This document shows, piece after piece, positions 8,622 through 16,688 of a stretch of 64,000 bases of DNA. Every line of letters begins with the position of its first letter. Within the stretch, counting starts at the first letter, position 1. The stretch covers positions 29,014 to 93,013 of the forward strand of contig JAFRZM010000035.1 in the NCBI GenBank assembly GCA_017442585.1, written 5' to 3'. This DNA comes from Lachnospiraceae bacterium. Lineage in GTDB: Bacteria > Bacillota > Clostridia > Lachnospirales > Lachnospiraceae. The notes beneath the pieces are model-generated. The model was not told the origin of the DNA. It searched no databases and saw only the letters and a list, made by a program, of their open reading frames with translations. A program made the translations under genes and the position numbers.

Positions 8622-9839
8622 TTATTTAGGCTGCTCTTTAATTATATCCGTAATACGGATACCGAAGTTCTCTTCCAAAACGACAACTTCTCCTTTGGCG
8701 ACATACTTGCCGTTAACAAGTACATCTATAGGCTCACCGGCAATCTTATTAAGTTCAATAATAGTACCAGGAGAAAACTCCAGGATGTCCTTAATAGATT
8801 TACTGGTTCTGCCAAGTTCAACAGTTACTTCCAACGGAACATCCTGAATAAGTTCGATGTTCTCCTTTTGCTGGGCCGGATTAAAATCACCCATGAAAGG
8901 CTGGAACTGTGCTTGCTGGACATTTACCGGCTGATACATCATTGATTGATCAGGATACATCGGGTAACCCATTGGCATACCCTGCATCGGCATTCCCTGC
9001 ATCATAGGCTGTCCCATCATCGGCTGACCTTGTGGCATTCCCTGAGGAGCTGCCTGTGGTGCGGCTGCCTGTGGAGGCGGTGCCTGTGCCGGGGCCGGTG
9101 CACTGTCAGCTGCAACTGCTGTTTCATCACCAGCTATATCAATTTCCATATTCTTTGCGATACTGTTATACATATCACGTGCAAAAGAAAATGGATATAA
9201 CTGCATAATCGTAGAGTCTACAAGATCTCCGATCTCCATCTTAAAAGTAATACGAACAAACTTACCTTTAAGGAAATCATCTATCTCCGCTCCGTCTGTA
9301 GTCGACTGCAAATCGATTACATCTGCTGTAGGCGGCGAAATATCGATCATCTTATTGAGCATTGAAGAAAGTGATGTGGCACTTGAACCCATCATCTGAT
9401 TCATTGCCTCGGAAATAGCCGATAAATGAAGTTCTCCGAGCTCTCCGTCGGTATTTGTACCGTCACCGCCCATCATAAGGTCGGTTATGACTTTAACGTC
9501 CGATTCCTTTAATACGAGGATATTGCTTCCATCAAGACCTACTGTATATCCAATTCTTATGAATACACACGGCTTAGCATAGTTTTCTATCACATCTTCC
9601 CAAGTTGCAATAGAAACTACAGGAGTCGAAATCTCTACTTTTCTGTTAACGAGTGAAAAGAGCGTCGTTGCCGCAGTCCCCATGGATATATTGGCAATTT
9701 CCCCTATGGCATCTTTTTCTTCGTTACTTAAAGTATTCTCGTCGTCATCTGCGGAAGAAGAAGGTGCCGGCTCAACATCGCCGCCTGCTGAATTTGCAAG
9801 CAAAGCATTTATCTCTTCCTGCGATAATACTCCATCCAT
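8622..9839 (-). CDS. fliY: FliY (CheC-like phosphatase fused to FliN) switch protein
   Basis: FliY is the Gram-positive switch component that combines a CheY-P phosphatase with the FliN ring domain. The 405-residue protein begins MDGVLSQEEINALL, a segment resembling the CheY-binding start of FliM/FliY. It has two CheC-type active sites. One is D-x3-E-x2-N in DAIGEIAN, with a Pro after 22 residues; the other is S-x3-E-x2-N in SAISEAMN, with Pro 21-22 residues on. A Pro/Gln/Met-rich linker (about 230-310) contains repeated QGMPMQGMPM-like units. The C-terminal ~80 residues are the SpoA/FliN domain (DVPLEVTVELGRTSKSIKDIL). It lies 5 bases from fliM. Confidence 0.95.
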   Translation of the reverse strand: MDGVLSQEEINALLANSAGGDVEPAPSSSADDDENTLSNEEKDAIGEIANISMGTAATTLFSLVNRKVEISTPVVSIATWEDVIENYAKPCVFIRIGYTVGLDGSNILVLKESDVKVITDLMMGGDGTNTDGELGELHLSAISEAMNQMMGSSATSLSSMLNKMIDISPPTADVIDLQSTTDGAEIDDFLKGKFVRITFKMEIGDLVDSTIMQLYPFSFARDMYNSIAKNMEIDIAGDETAVAADSAPAPAQAPPPQAAAPQAAPQGMPQGQPMMGQPMMQGMPMQGMPMGYPMYPDQSMMYQPVNVQQAQFQPFMGDFNPAQQKENIELIQDVPLEVTVELGRTSKSIKDILEFSPGTIIELNKIAGEPIDVLVNGKYVAKGEVVVLEENFGIRITDIIKEQPK

Positions 9840-9843
9840 ATCC

Positions 9844-10821
9844 CTACTCCTCTCTCAAAATTTCTGTAATCTGCACTGCATATTTTTCTCCGGATGCACC
9901 GGGCAGCGCTTTAAACTTCTCAATATTACCAATGAAGATTGATAACTCATCATCAGCTTTGGTATCAAGTCGAATTATATCTCCGACCTGAAGATCAACA
10001 AAGTCATTAACCGAAACAATGCTCTGGCCCAGGACCGCTTTCACAGGTATAGGCGCGTAGTTTATAAGTGTTTCGATATTCTCCTTAAAGCCCTCTTCTG
10101 ATTTAGTCTTAACACTAGAATACCAGAACTTTGTGTTCAATTTGTCCATAACATCTTCCAAAGTTAAATACGGAAGACAAACATTCATAAGACCTTCTAC
10201 TTCGCCAATCTTTAAGTTAATAGTTACGATTGCGATCATTTCCGAAGGAGATATGATCTGAGCAAACTGTGAGTTCGTCTCTATTCGTTCGAGTCTCGGA
10301 TTAAGATCTATAACGTTCTCCCAAGGTTCTTTTAAGAGATCGATTGAAATCGAAAGAATTCTTTCAACTATCAAAAGCTCTATTTCCGAAAACTCTCTGC
10401 TTCGCTCCAAAGGTTCACCCGGACCTCCGAGCATTCGATCAACCATTGCATATCCAAGGTTTGTCGCAAGTTCTATGATAATATTGCCGTTTAGCGGCGC
10501 AAAATCAACAATTCCCAAAATAACCGGGTTAGAAAGCGCATTTGAAAATTCCGAATAAGTAACTGCTTCGGAGTTCATAACTTCTACCTGTACCGACTTT
10601 CGAAGATATGCCGGCATCGTAGTGGATAAAAGTCGTCCATAATGCTCGAATATGATTTCAAGCGTTCTTAAGTGCTCTTTTGAAAACTTGGCAGGTCTTG
10701 CGAAATCGTAGTTTTTCGCTTGTTTCTCGTTATTCTCTTTTATCTCATCAACATCCAGTTCACCACTGTTTAAGGCTTGCAGCAAACTGTCTATCTCATT
10801 TTGAGATAAGACCTCTCCCAT
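9844..10821 (-). CDS. fliM: FliM flagellar switch protein
   Basis: FliM links CheY-P binding to rotor reversal in the C-ring. The 325-residue protein starts MGEVLSQNEIDSLLQAL, the N-terminal CheY-binding peptide. The central CheC-like domain contains RLLSTTMPAYLRKSVQVEV and the GGPGEP segment near 135 that contacts FliG. The C-terminal SpoA domain includes APIPVKAVLGQSIVSVNDF. It precedes fliY and cheY, as expected for genes whose products stack in the switch. Confidence 0.95.
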   Translation of the reverse strand: MGEVLSQNEIDSLLQALNSGELDVDEIKENNEKQAKNYDFARPAKFSKEHLRTLEIIFEHYGRLLSTTMPAYLRKSVQVEVMNSEAVTYSEFSNALSNPVILGIVDFAPLNGNIIIELATNLGYAMVDRMLGGPGEPLERSREFSEIELLIVERILSISIDLLKEPWENVIDLNPRLERIETNSQFAQIISPSEMIAIVTINLKIGEVEGLMNVCLPYLTLEDVMDKLNTKFWYSSVKTKSEEGFKENIETLINYAPIPVKAVLGQSIVSVNDFVDLQVGDIIRLDTKADDELSIFIGNIEKFKALPGASGEKYAVQITEILREE

Positions 10822-10897
10822 GTTTTCTCACCACCCGTCGTTTTAAAATCTTTCTCTTTCGTTAATACCCGTAACCCCTTATTACAGGTAAAAGTGC

Positions 10898-11425
10898 TTA
10901 CTGGCACATAAATGAACTGAAACCTACGCTTACAATGATATCGGAATCAAGTAATGCAGCAAGGTCATCCCTGATCTTCTGTGTTGCTTCATACTGATTG
11001 TCCGGATCCATAAGTTCATCTTTTGTATATCTGGATAAAACGCTAATAATAGCATTCTTTATAACACTATCCTGTGTCGCAAGTGTGGTCGAATTCCATT
11101 TGTCGTAATCTTCATGTGTCTTATTGATAGATAAGAATACATCAACTACGCAATAGTGATCTTTGCCGTCATCACTCTTCTTTAAAGCGATTGTAAGTGA
11201 ACTTGCGTCATTTACCTTATATGTCTCAATATCACCAAGTGGGATATTGTTTTGACCTGTAGTCTTTCCTGTATTAAGCTCCAAGTGTATGGCATTTGCC
11301 ACTTCCTCAATAAGCTTATTGGCATTGGATGTCGCCGGCATTACCGTAAATGTAAGCATTGCAGTAAGTACAAGATTCACCACAAGCAAAGCTAAAATTA
11401 ATACCGACATAAGATTCTTTTTCAT
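10898..11425 (-). CDS. fliL: FliL basal-body-associated stator protein
   Basis: FliL is a single-pass membrane protein around the stator that supports motor torque. The 175 residues comprise a short basic start (MKKNLMS), one membrane helix (about 8-30) and a periplasm-facing domain. That domain includes TIALKKSDDGKDHYCVVDVFLSI and ends with the typical C-terminal DIIVSVGFSSFMCQ. Sequence identity in this family is low; position after motB and before fliM supports the call. A 76-base gap separates it from fliM, larger than its neighbours' gaps, and I see no convincing terminator in it. Confidence 0.88.
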   Translation of the reverse strand: MKKNLMSVLILALLVVNLVLTAMLTFTVMPATSNANKLIEEVANAIHLELNTGKTTGQNNIPLGDIETYKVNDASSLTIALKKSDDGKDHYCVVDVFLSINKTHEDYDKWNSTTLATQDSVIKNAIISVLSRYTKDELMDPDNQYEATQKIRDDLAALLDSDIIVSVGFSSFMCQ

Positions 11426-11437
11426 AAATCTCTCCTT

Positions 11438-12238
11438 CTAGTTTGTTGAATACAAGCTGTTATATATTTTAATCTCTACACGCCTGTTTTTGGCTCGGCC
11501 ATCCGCCGTAGAGTTACTTGCTATCGGAACATTTTCACCGCGTCCCGCATATTTTAATAACTTCGGGTCTACCTTTGCAATGCCCTTTATATAGTTTGCA
11601 ACCGACAATGCTCTATAAAATGATAAAACATCATTGTTTTCAAATCTTGAACGACCTGATAAAGGTACATTGTCCGTATGACCTTCTATTTCTATGACGT
11701 TCTTATCGTACTTTTTAATAATCTGTGCAATCTTTTTAATAATAGGCTTTGCTCCGTTTAATATATCCGCTTTACCCGAGTCAAAAAGTATTGCACCGTT
11801 AAGAGTTAAAAGCACATAATGCTGATTGAATTCGACATTTACTTTATCAGCCATACCGACATCTTCCAAAGCCTTTGCGATTTCTTCGGCAATCTTTTCG
11901 GATTCTGCCTCGGCTTCTTTTTCATACTGGCTCTTTATATCTTCCTCGTTCTCTCCGTCGGAATTATTCTGCACCACCTGATTAAAATACACATCAAGTT
12001 CTTTAAGCTGGCTTATACCGCTTCCAACCATCTGTCCTTCACCGATTGAAGTGCCGCCTGCCGGAAGAATACTGAATGAATTCTGTAAGGAAGCTACAAC
12101 TTCCTGGAACTTTTGTGCATCAACGGTTGACATAGAGAACAGCAAAACGAAGAAGCAAAGCAAAAGATTCATAAGGTCGGAGAATGTTGTAATCCATCCA
12201 CCGGTTTTAACCTCTTCCTCCTGTCTTTTTTTTGCCAT
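11438..12238 (-). CDS. motB: MotB stator subunit with OmpA-type peptidoglycan-binding domain
   Basis: MotB with MotA forms the ion channel of the motor and anchors it to peptidoglycan. The 266-residue protein has the N-terminal signature GGWITTFSDLMNLLLCFF; Asp21 in it is the ion-carrying residue. One membrane helix (about 20-40) precedes a plug region and a charged coiled segment (about 95-125). The C-terminal OmpA-like domain carries GHTDNVPLSG and GRGENVPIASNSTADGRAKNRRV. The family of motB/ompA sequences does not let me decide between proton and sodium coupling. Its ATG overlaps the motA stop. Confidence 0.95.
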   Translation of the reverse strand: MAKKRQEEEVKTGGWITTFSDLMNLLLCFFVLLFSMSTVDAQKFQEVVASLQNSFSILPAGGTSIGEGQMVGSGISQLKELDVYFNQVVQNNSDGENEEDIKSQYEKEAEAESEKIAEEIAKALEDVGMADKVNVEFNQHYVLLTLNGAILFDSGKADILNGAKPIIKKIAQIIKKYDKNVIEIEGHTDNVPLSGRSRFENNDVLSFYRALSVANYIKGIAKVDPKLLKYAGRGENVPIASNSTADGRAKNRRVEIKIYNSLYSTN

Positions 12239-13026
12239 TACTCTTCACCTCCGCCCTCACTCATCTTCTCGCGGTTCTTAGGTGACAAGAACGACTTAAG
12301 CTTCTCTTCAATAACACGAGGGTTTTCACCGGCCTGAATTGAGAGAAGTCCTTCTACTATGATTTCCTTCATCATAATCTCCGTAGAGTTCTTAACACGA
12401 AGCTTTGATGATGTAGGGTTACATATCCAGTTTGCAATAAGTGAACCGTAAAGAGTTGTAAGCAAAGCAACGGCCATGTTAGGTCCGATGGTTGATGCAT
12501 CTTCAAGGTTCTTAAGCATGTTAACGAGACCGATAAGAGTACCGATCATTCCCCATGCAGGGCCAAGTGCTTCCCACTTGTCCCATACAGAGATAACTTT
12601 CTTGTGTCTGTCTTCGATACAGACAAGATCTGTCTCCAAGATACCACGTACAAGTTCCGGATCCGTACCGTCTACTACAAGCATAACGCCTTTTCTAAGG
12701 AACGGATCTTCTATCTGGTTACTTGCCTCATCGAGAGCAAGGAGTCCTTCTTTTCTCGCAACGTTTGAAAGATCGATTATGGATTTGATAACTGCCTCAG
12801 GATCTTCCTTGGAGCCTTTAAGTGATAATGTAAATCCTTTAAGACCATTGATGAAATCAGGTATTGTATTCGCCGCTATAACACCACAGATAGATCCACC
12901 GATAGTGATGATAATAGACGATGCATCAATGAAGTTACCAAATGCATCAACACCACCGGATGAGAATATACCGAATACAACCATTACAAAACCTAAGACA
13001 AGTCCGAGTAAAGATGCTATATCCAT
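12238..13026 (-). CDS. motA: MotA stator channel subunit
   Basis: MotA is the four-helix stator subunit that pushes FliG in the rotor. The 262-residue protein has N-terminal hydrophobic segments (about 3-20 and 33-50), a cytoplasmic loop rich in charges (about 60-145), and two further helices. The latter include GPAWGMIGTLIGLVNML and MAVALLTTLYGSLIANWI, the conserved core. The tail (SFLSPKNREKMSEGGGEE) is acidic. Its start lies about 85 bases downstream of a good sigma-A-like promoter and follows a strong hairpin behind flgE, so the motA-ycgR half may be transcribed separately. Confidence 0.95.
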   Translation of the reverse strand: MDIASLLGLVLGFVMVVFGIFSSGGVDAFGNFIDASSIIITIGGSICGVIAANTIPDFINGLKGFTLSLKGSKEDPEAVIKSIIDLSNVARKEGLLALDEASNQIEDPFLRKGVMLVVDGTDPELVRGILETDLVCIEDRHKKVISVWDKWEALGPAWGMIGTLIGLVNMLKNLEDASTIGPNMAVALLTTLYGSLIANWICNPTSSKLRVKNSTEIMMKEIIVEGLLSIQAGENPRVIEEKLKSFLSPKNREKMSEGGGEE

Positions 13027-13112
13027 AAAATTAAAAACCCTCTTCTTCTATAATCTAGTAATTTTTATAAAAACGCATAAACATACTTTTAGACATTAAA
13101 ATTATCTAGTTT

Positions 13113-13141
13113 TATTCTACTAAACTTTTACCTTATTGTCT
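13113..13141 (-). promoter_or_regulatory. Candidate sigma-A promoter for the motA half of the flagellar locus
   Basis: On the minus strand TAGACA, 17 bases, then TAGAAT matches the vegetative consensus at five of six positions in each box. It lies about 87 bases before the motA ATG. A second TATAAT lies further upstream beside the hairpin, but its TTGCCA -35 is only 15 bases away. No convincing sigma-28 (TAAA-N15-GCCGATAA) pattern was found here. Confidence 0.5.
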
Positions 13142-13176
13142 ACAAATAATTTACAATTTTATTATTAATTATACCA

Positions 13177-13211
13177 CATATTGGGGGATGGCAATACACC
13201 ATCCCCCAATA
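13177..13211 (-). terminator. Strong 14-bp hairpin between flgE and motA
   Basis: A perfect inverted repeat of 14 bases (ATATTGGGGGATGG and its complement) surrounds a 7-base loop. It lies just past the flgE stop on the transcribed (minus) strand. It is not followed by a T-run on either strand, so it is not a standard rho-independent terminator. It could instead stabilise the 3' end of the flgB-flgE message, partly terminate, or block exonucleases, giving different levels of the two operon halves. Confidence 0.6.
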
Positions 13212-13244
13212 TACACTAAATTTTCAATATTTAATTAATTATTT

Positions 13245-15383
13245 TTATCTCTTAAGGTTGATTAACTCCTCAAGCAGTGTATCAGATGTAGTAATTACAC
13301 GGCTGTTTGCCTGGAATCCTCTCTGTGTTGTGATCATATCGGTGAACTCTGCAGAAAGGTCTACGTTAGACATTTCAAGTGCACCAGTTGTAAGTGAACC
13401 ACCGTCAGATGAGATATCCATACCGATTCCGTCAAACTCACCGGAGTTAAGTGTTGTATTGTAGCAACCGTCTCCAAGCGCTTCAAGACCTGATGCGTTA
13501 GCAAACTTTGCAACTGCAATCTGTCCTAAAAGAACCGTATTACCGTTATCGTATGAACCATAAATCATACCGTTGTTATTGATTGATACACCTGTCATGG
13601 CACCGAGTTTCTTACCTGCTCCTGCTGTTGAGCCGATAGAACCGTTTGTTATACCCATTGTTGATGTACCGCCGTTATTGAACATTGTAACCTGTGTAAA
13701 GTCGATTGCAATATTCTCAAACTTACCGTCAAGGTTCTTCATAGCAAGTGTAGCTATATCAGCTGAACCGATTGACTTAAAAGTACCGTCGTCAGTATTG
13801 AAACGGAGCTGTGTATAATACTTTGTACCTACGAGGTCAACAATATAATCAGTGTAGTTATTGCTGCTCTCATCCGTATCAAGTTCTACAGTAGGCTTAA
13901 TTGCGCTTGTCTTAAGCTGATTAAGTGCTGTATTTATATCATCCTGGCTTGCTGTTGTCTGGAAGTAGTCAGGAGTTCCGAGTTCAATACCCATATCATA
14001 TAAGTTCTCCCAGTACTGATTTGCGTTCTGAGGAAGAATTTCACCTGTTGTCGTATTCTTTAAACGTAATTTTGTAGGTGGATCTGTAGGGTTACCGGGA
14101 TCTGCAAGTTCAAGTCTCCAACCAGGTGTTGTCTTGAATTCAAGACCGCCAATCTTTAAAATATCCTGATAAACTGTAGCATCCTTATATGTGGAGTTTG
14201 CGTCTACATAGAGATCAGGATCTATGTTTGCAAAGTTCTCTTTAAAGTATTTTCTTATTGCACGAGAAGTGTTTTCAACATCAAGTGAATACTTATCAGC
14301 AGAATTTGACAACGGAACATATGTAACTGTAGTTGTACTTCCTACTGTTTCCTCATGTTTTGCATAATACTTACCAAGTTCGTCAACATAAAGATCTGAG
14401 CCTGCAACCTTCTTATCTTTTTCTGCAGATGCAATCTCGGCATCAGTCTTACCACTGCAATCAACAGTTGTTAAATAGTAATGATAAAGCTTGAAATCTG
14501 GTCTTGCTGTTGTGTCAACTGGCGGATCAATAGTAACATTAGTTCCGTCAATTGCAATTTCTGCCTTGTTAGGATATCTACCTGCAAGAAGTGTACCTGA
14601 ATCCTTAACCGAAGAATCTGCTGATCCCCAAAGGTCCTTAGCTGTAACCTGTCCTGTAAGGATTGAATTACCATTAATATCCAATATATCCGAAAGAGAT
14701 ACATCATATACACCAGCTTCACCGGACTTATCAGTTATAACTTTAAACTTAGCTGTATACTGATAACCGAGTGAATCATAGAAGTTAAGATTCATGATGT
14801 AACCATCATCTGTATTAACCTGAGTAGCATTTGCATCAAGTACTCCTGATGCAACAGCATTTTCAGTAGCTTCAGGTGGAGATACAAGGTTAGCTTCCGA
14901 CATAATTCTTAATGCAGAAACTGTATCCTTCTTAATGCCACCGTTAACAGGGTCTACCTGCCATCCCATTACGTTGTAACCTGTTGAAGACATACAAAGG
15001 TTACCGATAGCATCAAAGTAGAATGAACCAACTCTTGTAAATACATTTTCTGTACCGTTATTAACGATAAAAAATGAGTTACCGTTAATCTTACAATCAA
15101 GTGCAGAACCTGTAGTCTGTGTAGCACCTGCTGTTGTGATTGATGAAGTTGTTGTAGCCATGGTAACACCAAGACCTATCTGCTTGGCATTGATACCGCC
15201 GACACCGGTTAAAGCATTAGGACCGGATGCTGCGGAAGTTGTCTGATACATAATGTCACTAAAAGTAACCGAAGAGCCTTTGAAGGCAATAGTGTTAACG
15301 TTAGCGATATTGTTACCGATAACGTCCATCTTTGTCTGGTGAGTCTTAAGACCTGCCACACCAGAGTAAAGAGATCTCATCAT
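13245..15383 (-). CDS. flgE: FlgE flagellar hook protein, long form
   Basis: FlgE polymerises into the hook. I place the start at the ATG of MMRSLYSGVAGLKTHQTKMD, where GGAGGG lies 8 bases upstream. An in-frame ATG 33 bases upstream lacks a site and its codons run through the Shine-Dalgarno sequence. The 712-residue product has the N-terminal rod/hook motif (NNIANVNTIAFKG) and the C-terminal FlgE motif (SNVDLSAEFTDMITTQRGFQANSRVI). The middle, roughly 200-520, is far longer than in short hook proteins and is probably the exposed, variable outer domains. No cysteine-rich or repeat pattern was seen. Confidence 0.94.
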   Translation of the reverse strand: MMRSLYSGVAGLKTHQTKMDVIGNNIANVNTIAFKGSSVTFSDIMYQTTSAASGPNALTGVGGINAKQIGLGVTMATTTSSITTAGATQTTGSALDCKINGNSFFIVNNGTENVFTRVGSFYFDAIGNLCMSSTGYNVMGWQVDPVNGGIKKDTVSALRIMSEANLVSPPEATENAVASGVLDANATQVNTDDGYIMNLNFYDSLGYQYTAKFKVITDKSGEAGVYDVSLSDILDINGNSILTGQVTAKDLWGSADSSVKDSGTLLAGRYPNKAEIAIDGTNVTIDPPVDTTARPDFKLYHYYLTTVDCSGKTDAEIASAEKDKKVAGSDLYVDELGKYYAKHEETVGSTTTVTYVPLSNSADKYSLDVENTSRAIRKYFKENFANIDPDLYVDANSTYKDATVYQDILKIGGLEFKTTPGWRLELADPGNPTDPPTKLRLKNTTTGEILPQNANQYWENLYDMGIELGTPDYFQTTASQDDINTALNQLKTSAIKPTVELDTDESSNNYTDYIVDLVGTKYYTQLRFNTDDGTFKSIGSADIATLAMKNLDGKFENIAIDFTQVTMFNNGGTSTMGITNGSIGSTAGAGKKLGAMTGVSINNNGMIYGSYDNGNTVLLGQIAVAKFANASGLEALGDGCYNTTLNSGEFDGIGMDISSDGGSLTTGALEMSNVDLSAEFTDMITTQRGFQANSRVITTSDTLLEELINLKR

Positions 15384-15461
15384 AGGACATACCCTCCTTG
15401 TAGAGGGGGCATTCATTTCTCTTATCCGTCATTCAAAGAGATTAGTTTCCATAAGGTCCAA

Positions 15462-15875
15462 CTACATTATGACTGCCCCGTCGATATTTGTGTAAACATT
15501 TTCTTCTGAATCAAGTGAATCCATAGCGGTTATTACTGTATTGTTCTTGGTATTAACTATGAATGCCAGTGAATCAACCATAACCAACGATTCGTTAATT
15601 CCTTTTGTGGAAGCTTTGTAAGTTCCTTCATTTAATCGCTTCATCTGTTCAGGTGAAAGATTAATATTTCTTTCTGAAAGCCTGTTCTCAGCATGCTTGC
15701 TGAACTTTACTTCCGTAAGTTCTCTTGTTCTTGAGCTGAGTACTTCTTCGAATGAAAGCCCGTTTTTGTTAAGATTACTAACGCCTGCCTTCTTATTCGA
15801 ATTTAAATACTGGTCTCTTACCTGTTCAATTGAAGCAAACTGGTTTTGAATTTTGTTGAAATCCATTTCGTTCAC
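15462..15875 (-). CDS. TIGR02530-type flagellar operon protein of unknown function
   Basis: The 137-residue soluble protein matches the small conserved gene that sits between flgD and flgE in many Firmicute and spirochaete flagellar operons (TIGR02530). Key features are LSFEEVLSSR near 40-50, then KHAENRLSERNINLS and a C-terminal MVDSLAFIVNTKNNTVITAMD-like hydrophobic stretch. No signal peptide or membrane segment is present. Its biochemical role is not established; a link to hook assembly is inferred only from its fixed position between flgD and flgE. Confidence 0.82.
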   Translation of the reverse strand: MNEMDFNKIQNQFASIEQVRDQYLNSNKKAGVSNLNKNGLSFEEVLSSRTRELTEVKFSKHAENRLSERNINLSPEQMKRLNEGTYKASTKGINESLVMVDSLAFIVNTKNNTVITAMDSLDSEENVYTNIDGAVIM

Positions 15876-15915
15876 CCTTTCTTGTTATGAAAGAAATTCA
15901 TTGAGTTTCTTCAAG

Positions 15916-16668
15916 TTATTCAGGTTTGTTTTCTGTTGAATCGGAAGCCTCATCTGTATTATCTGTTTCAGTAACTTCTTCAGAATTTTCATCTTCCGTT
16001 TCATTTACATCTTCTATATCGTCAGTATTGTCTGTTCCCTTTAGCCTTATGATTGCTTGTTCATACTTTTCTAACTTTTCTACGTAATCCTTAGGAACAA
16101 AGCCCTTTTCGTAATCACTCATCTTGTTATAAGCAGCTCTTACGCTTTCTACAAGACTTGCATCCTGAGAAGTCAAAGCATTTTCAAGCGGCAACTGATC
16201 CATCATTGTCTGGAAATCTTTTGCTGCCTGGACTGCAGCCATATACTGCGAATTAACAACTGTATCAAGGTCCTTTATGTTGTAAAGCTGTTCGCCGATT
16301 GAAAGGAAGATTTCTCCTTCTTCAACATACATATAATCAACTATACCGCTGAAATAACTTGATTCGCCCGTAACTTCGTTAGTTGTCTTCATGATAACTT
16401 CCTTACCTACAAGCTGAGCTGCTTCAAGCTGCTTAACTGATTTCTGCATTTCGGTTCCCTGCTCAATCTGCGTAAATGTCGCATACTGTGAAACCCACTC
16501 TGTATTTGATGTCGGTTCCAATGGGTCCTGATACTTCATCTCGGCTACGAGAAGTGATAAGAACATATCCTCATTAACGGCATTCTTATTTTCACTCTTG
16601 CTATTGGAAGATGTAGTTGCGCCGGTATCAACAATTTTTCCATTATCTACTATCGCTGTAAGTGCCAT
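15916..16668 (-). CDS. flgD: FlgD hook-capping protein
   Basis: FlgD is the scaffold that caps the growing hook. The 250 residues contain the family core MFLSLLVAEMKYQDPLEPTSNTEWVSQ (residues about 34-60) followed by QIEQGTEMQKSVKQLEA. Next comes the small beta domain with GKEVIMKTTNEVTGE. The last ~35 residues are an acidic Asp/Glu/Thr tail that is not part of the usual cap and may be a disordered export or solubility segment. Position between fliK and flgE is standard. Confidence 0.93.
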   Translation of the reverse strand: MALTAIVDNGKIVDTGATTSSNSKSENKNAVNEDMFLSLLVAEMKYQDPLEPTSNTEWVSQYATFTQIEQGTEMQKSVKQLEAAQLVGKEVIMKTTNEVTGESSYFSGIVDYMYVEEGEIFLSIGEQLYNIKDLDTVVNSQYMAAVQAAKDFQTMMDQLPLENALTSQDASLVESVRAAYNKMSDYEKGFVPKDYVEKLEKYEQAIIRLKGTDNTDDIEDVNETEDENSEEVTETDNTDEASDSTENKPE

Positions 16669-16688
16669 CTTCTAATCTCCTTTACTAC

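Noticed and set aside
8946-9200. His/Arg-rich plus-strand frame opposite the fliY linker
   Set aside because: The composition is produced by reading the Met/Gln/Pro repeat linker of fliY in antisense.
13177-13211. The strong hairpin after flgE as a CRISPR repeat or mobile-element end
   Set aside because: Only one copy is present, without spacers, transposase or target duplication.
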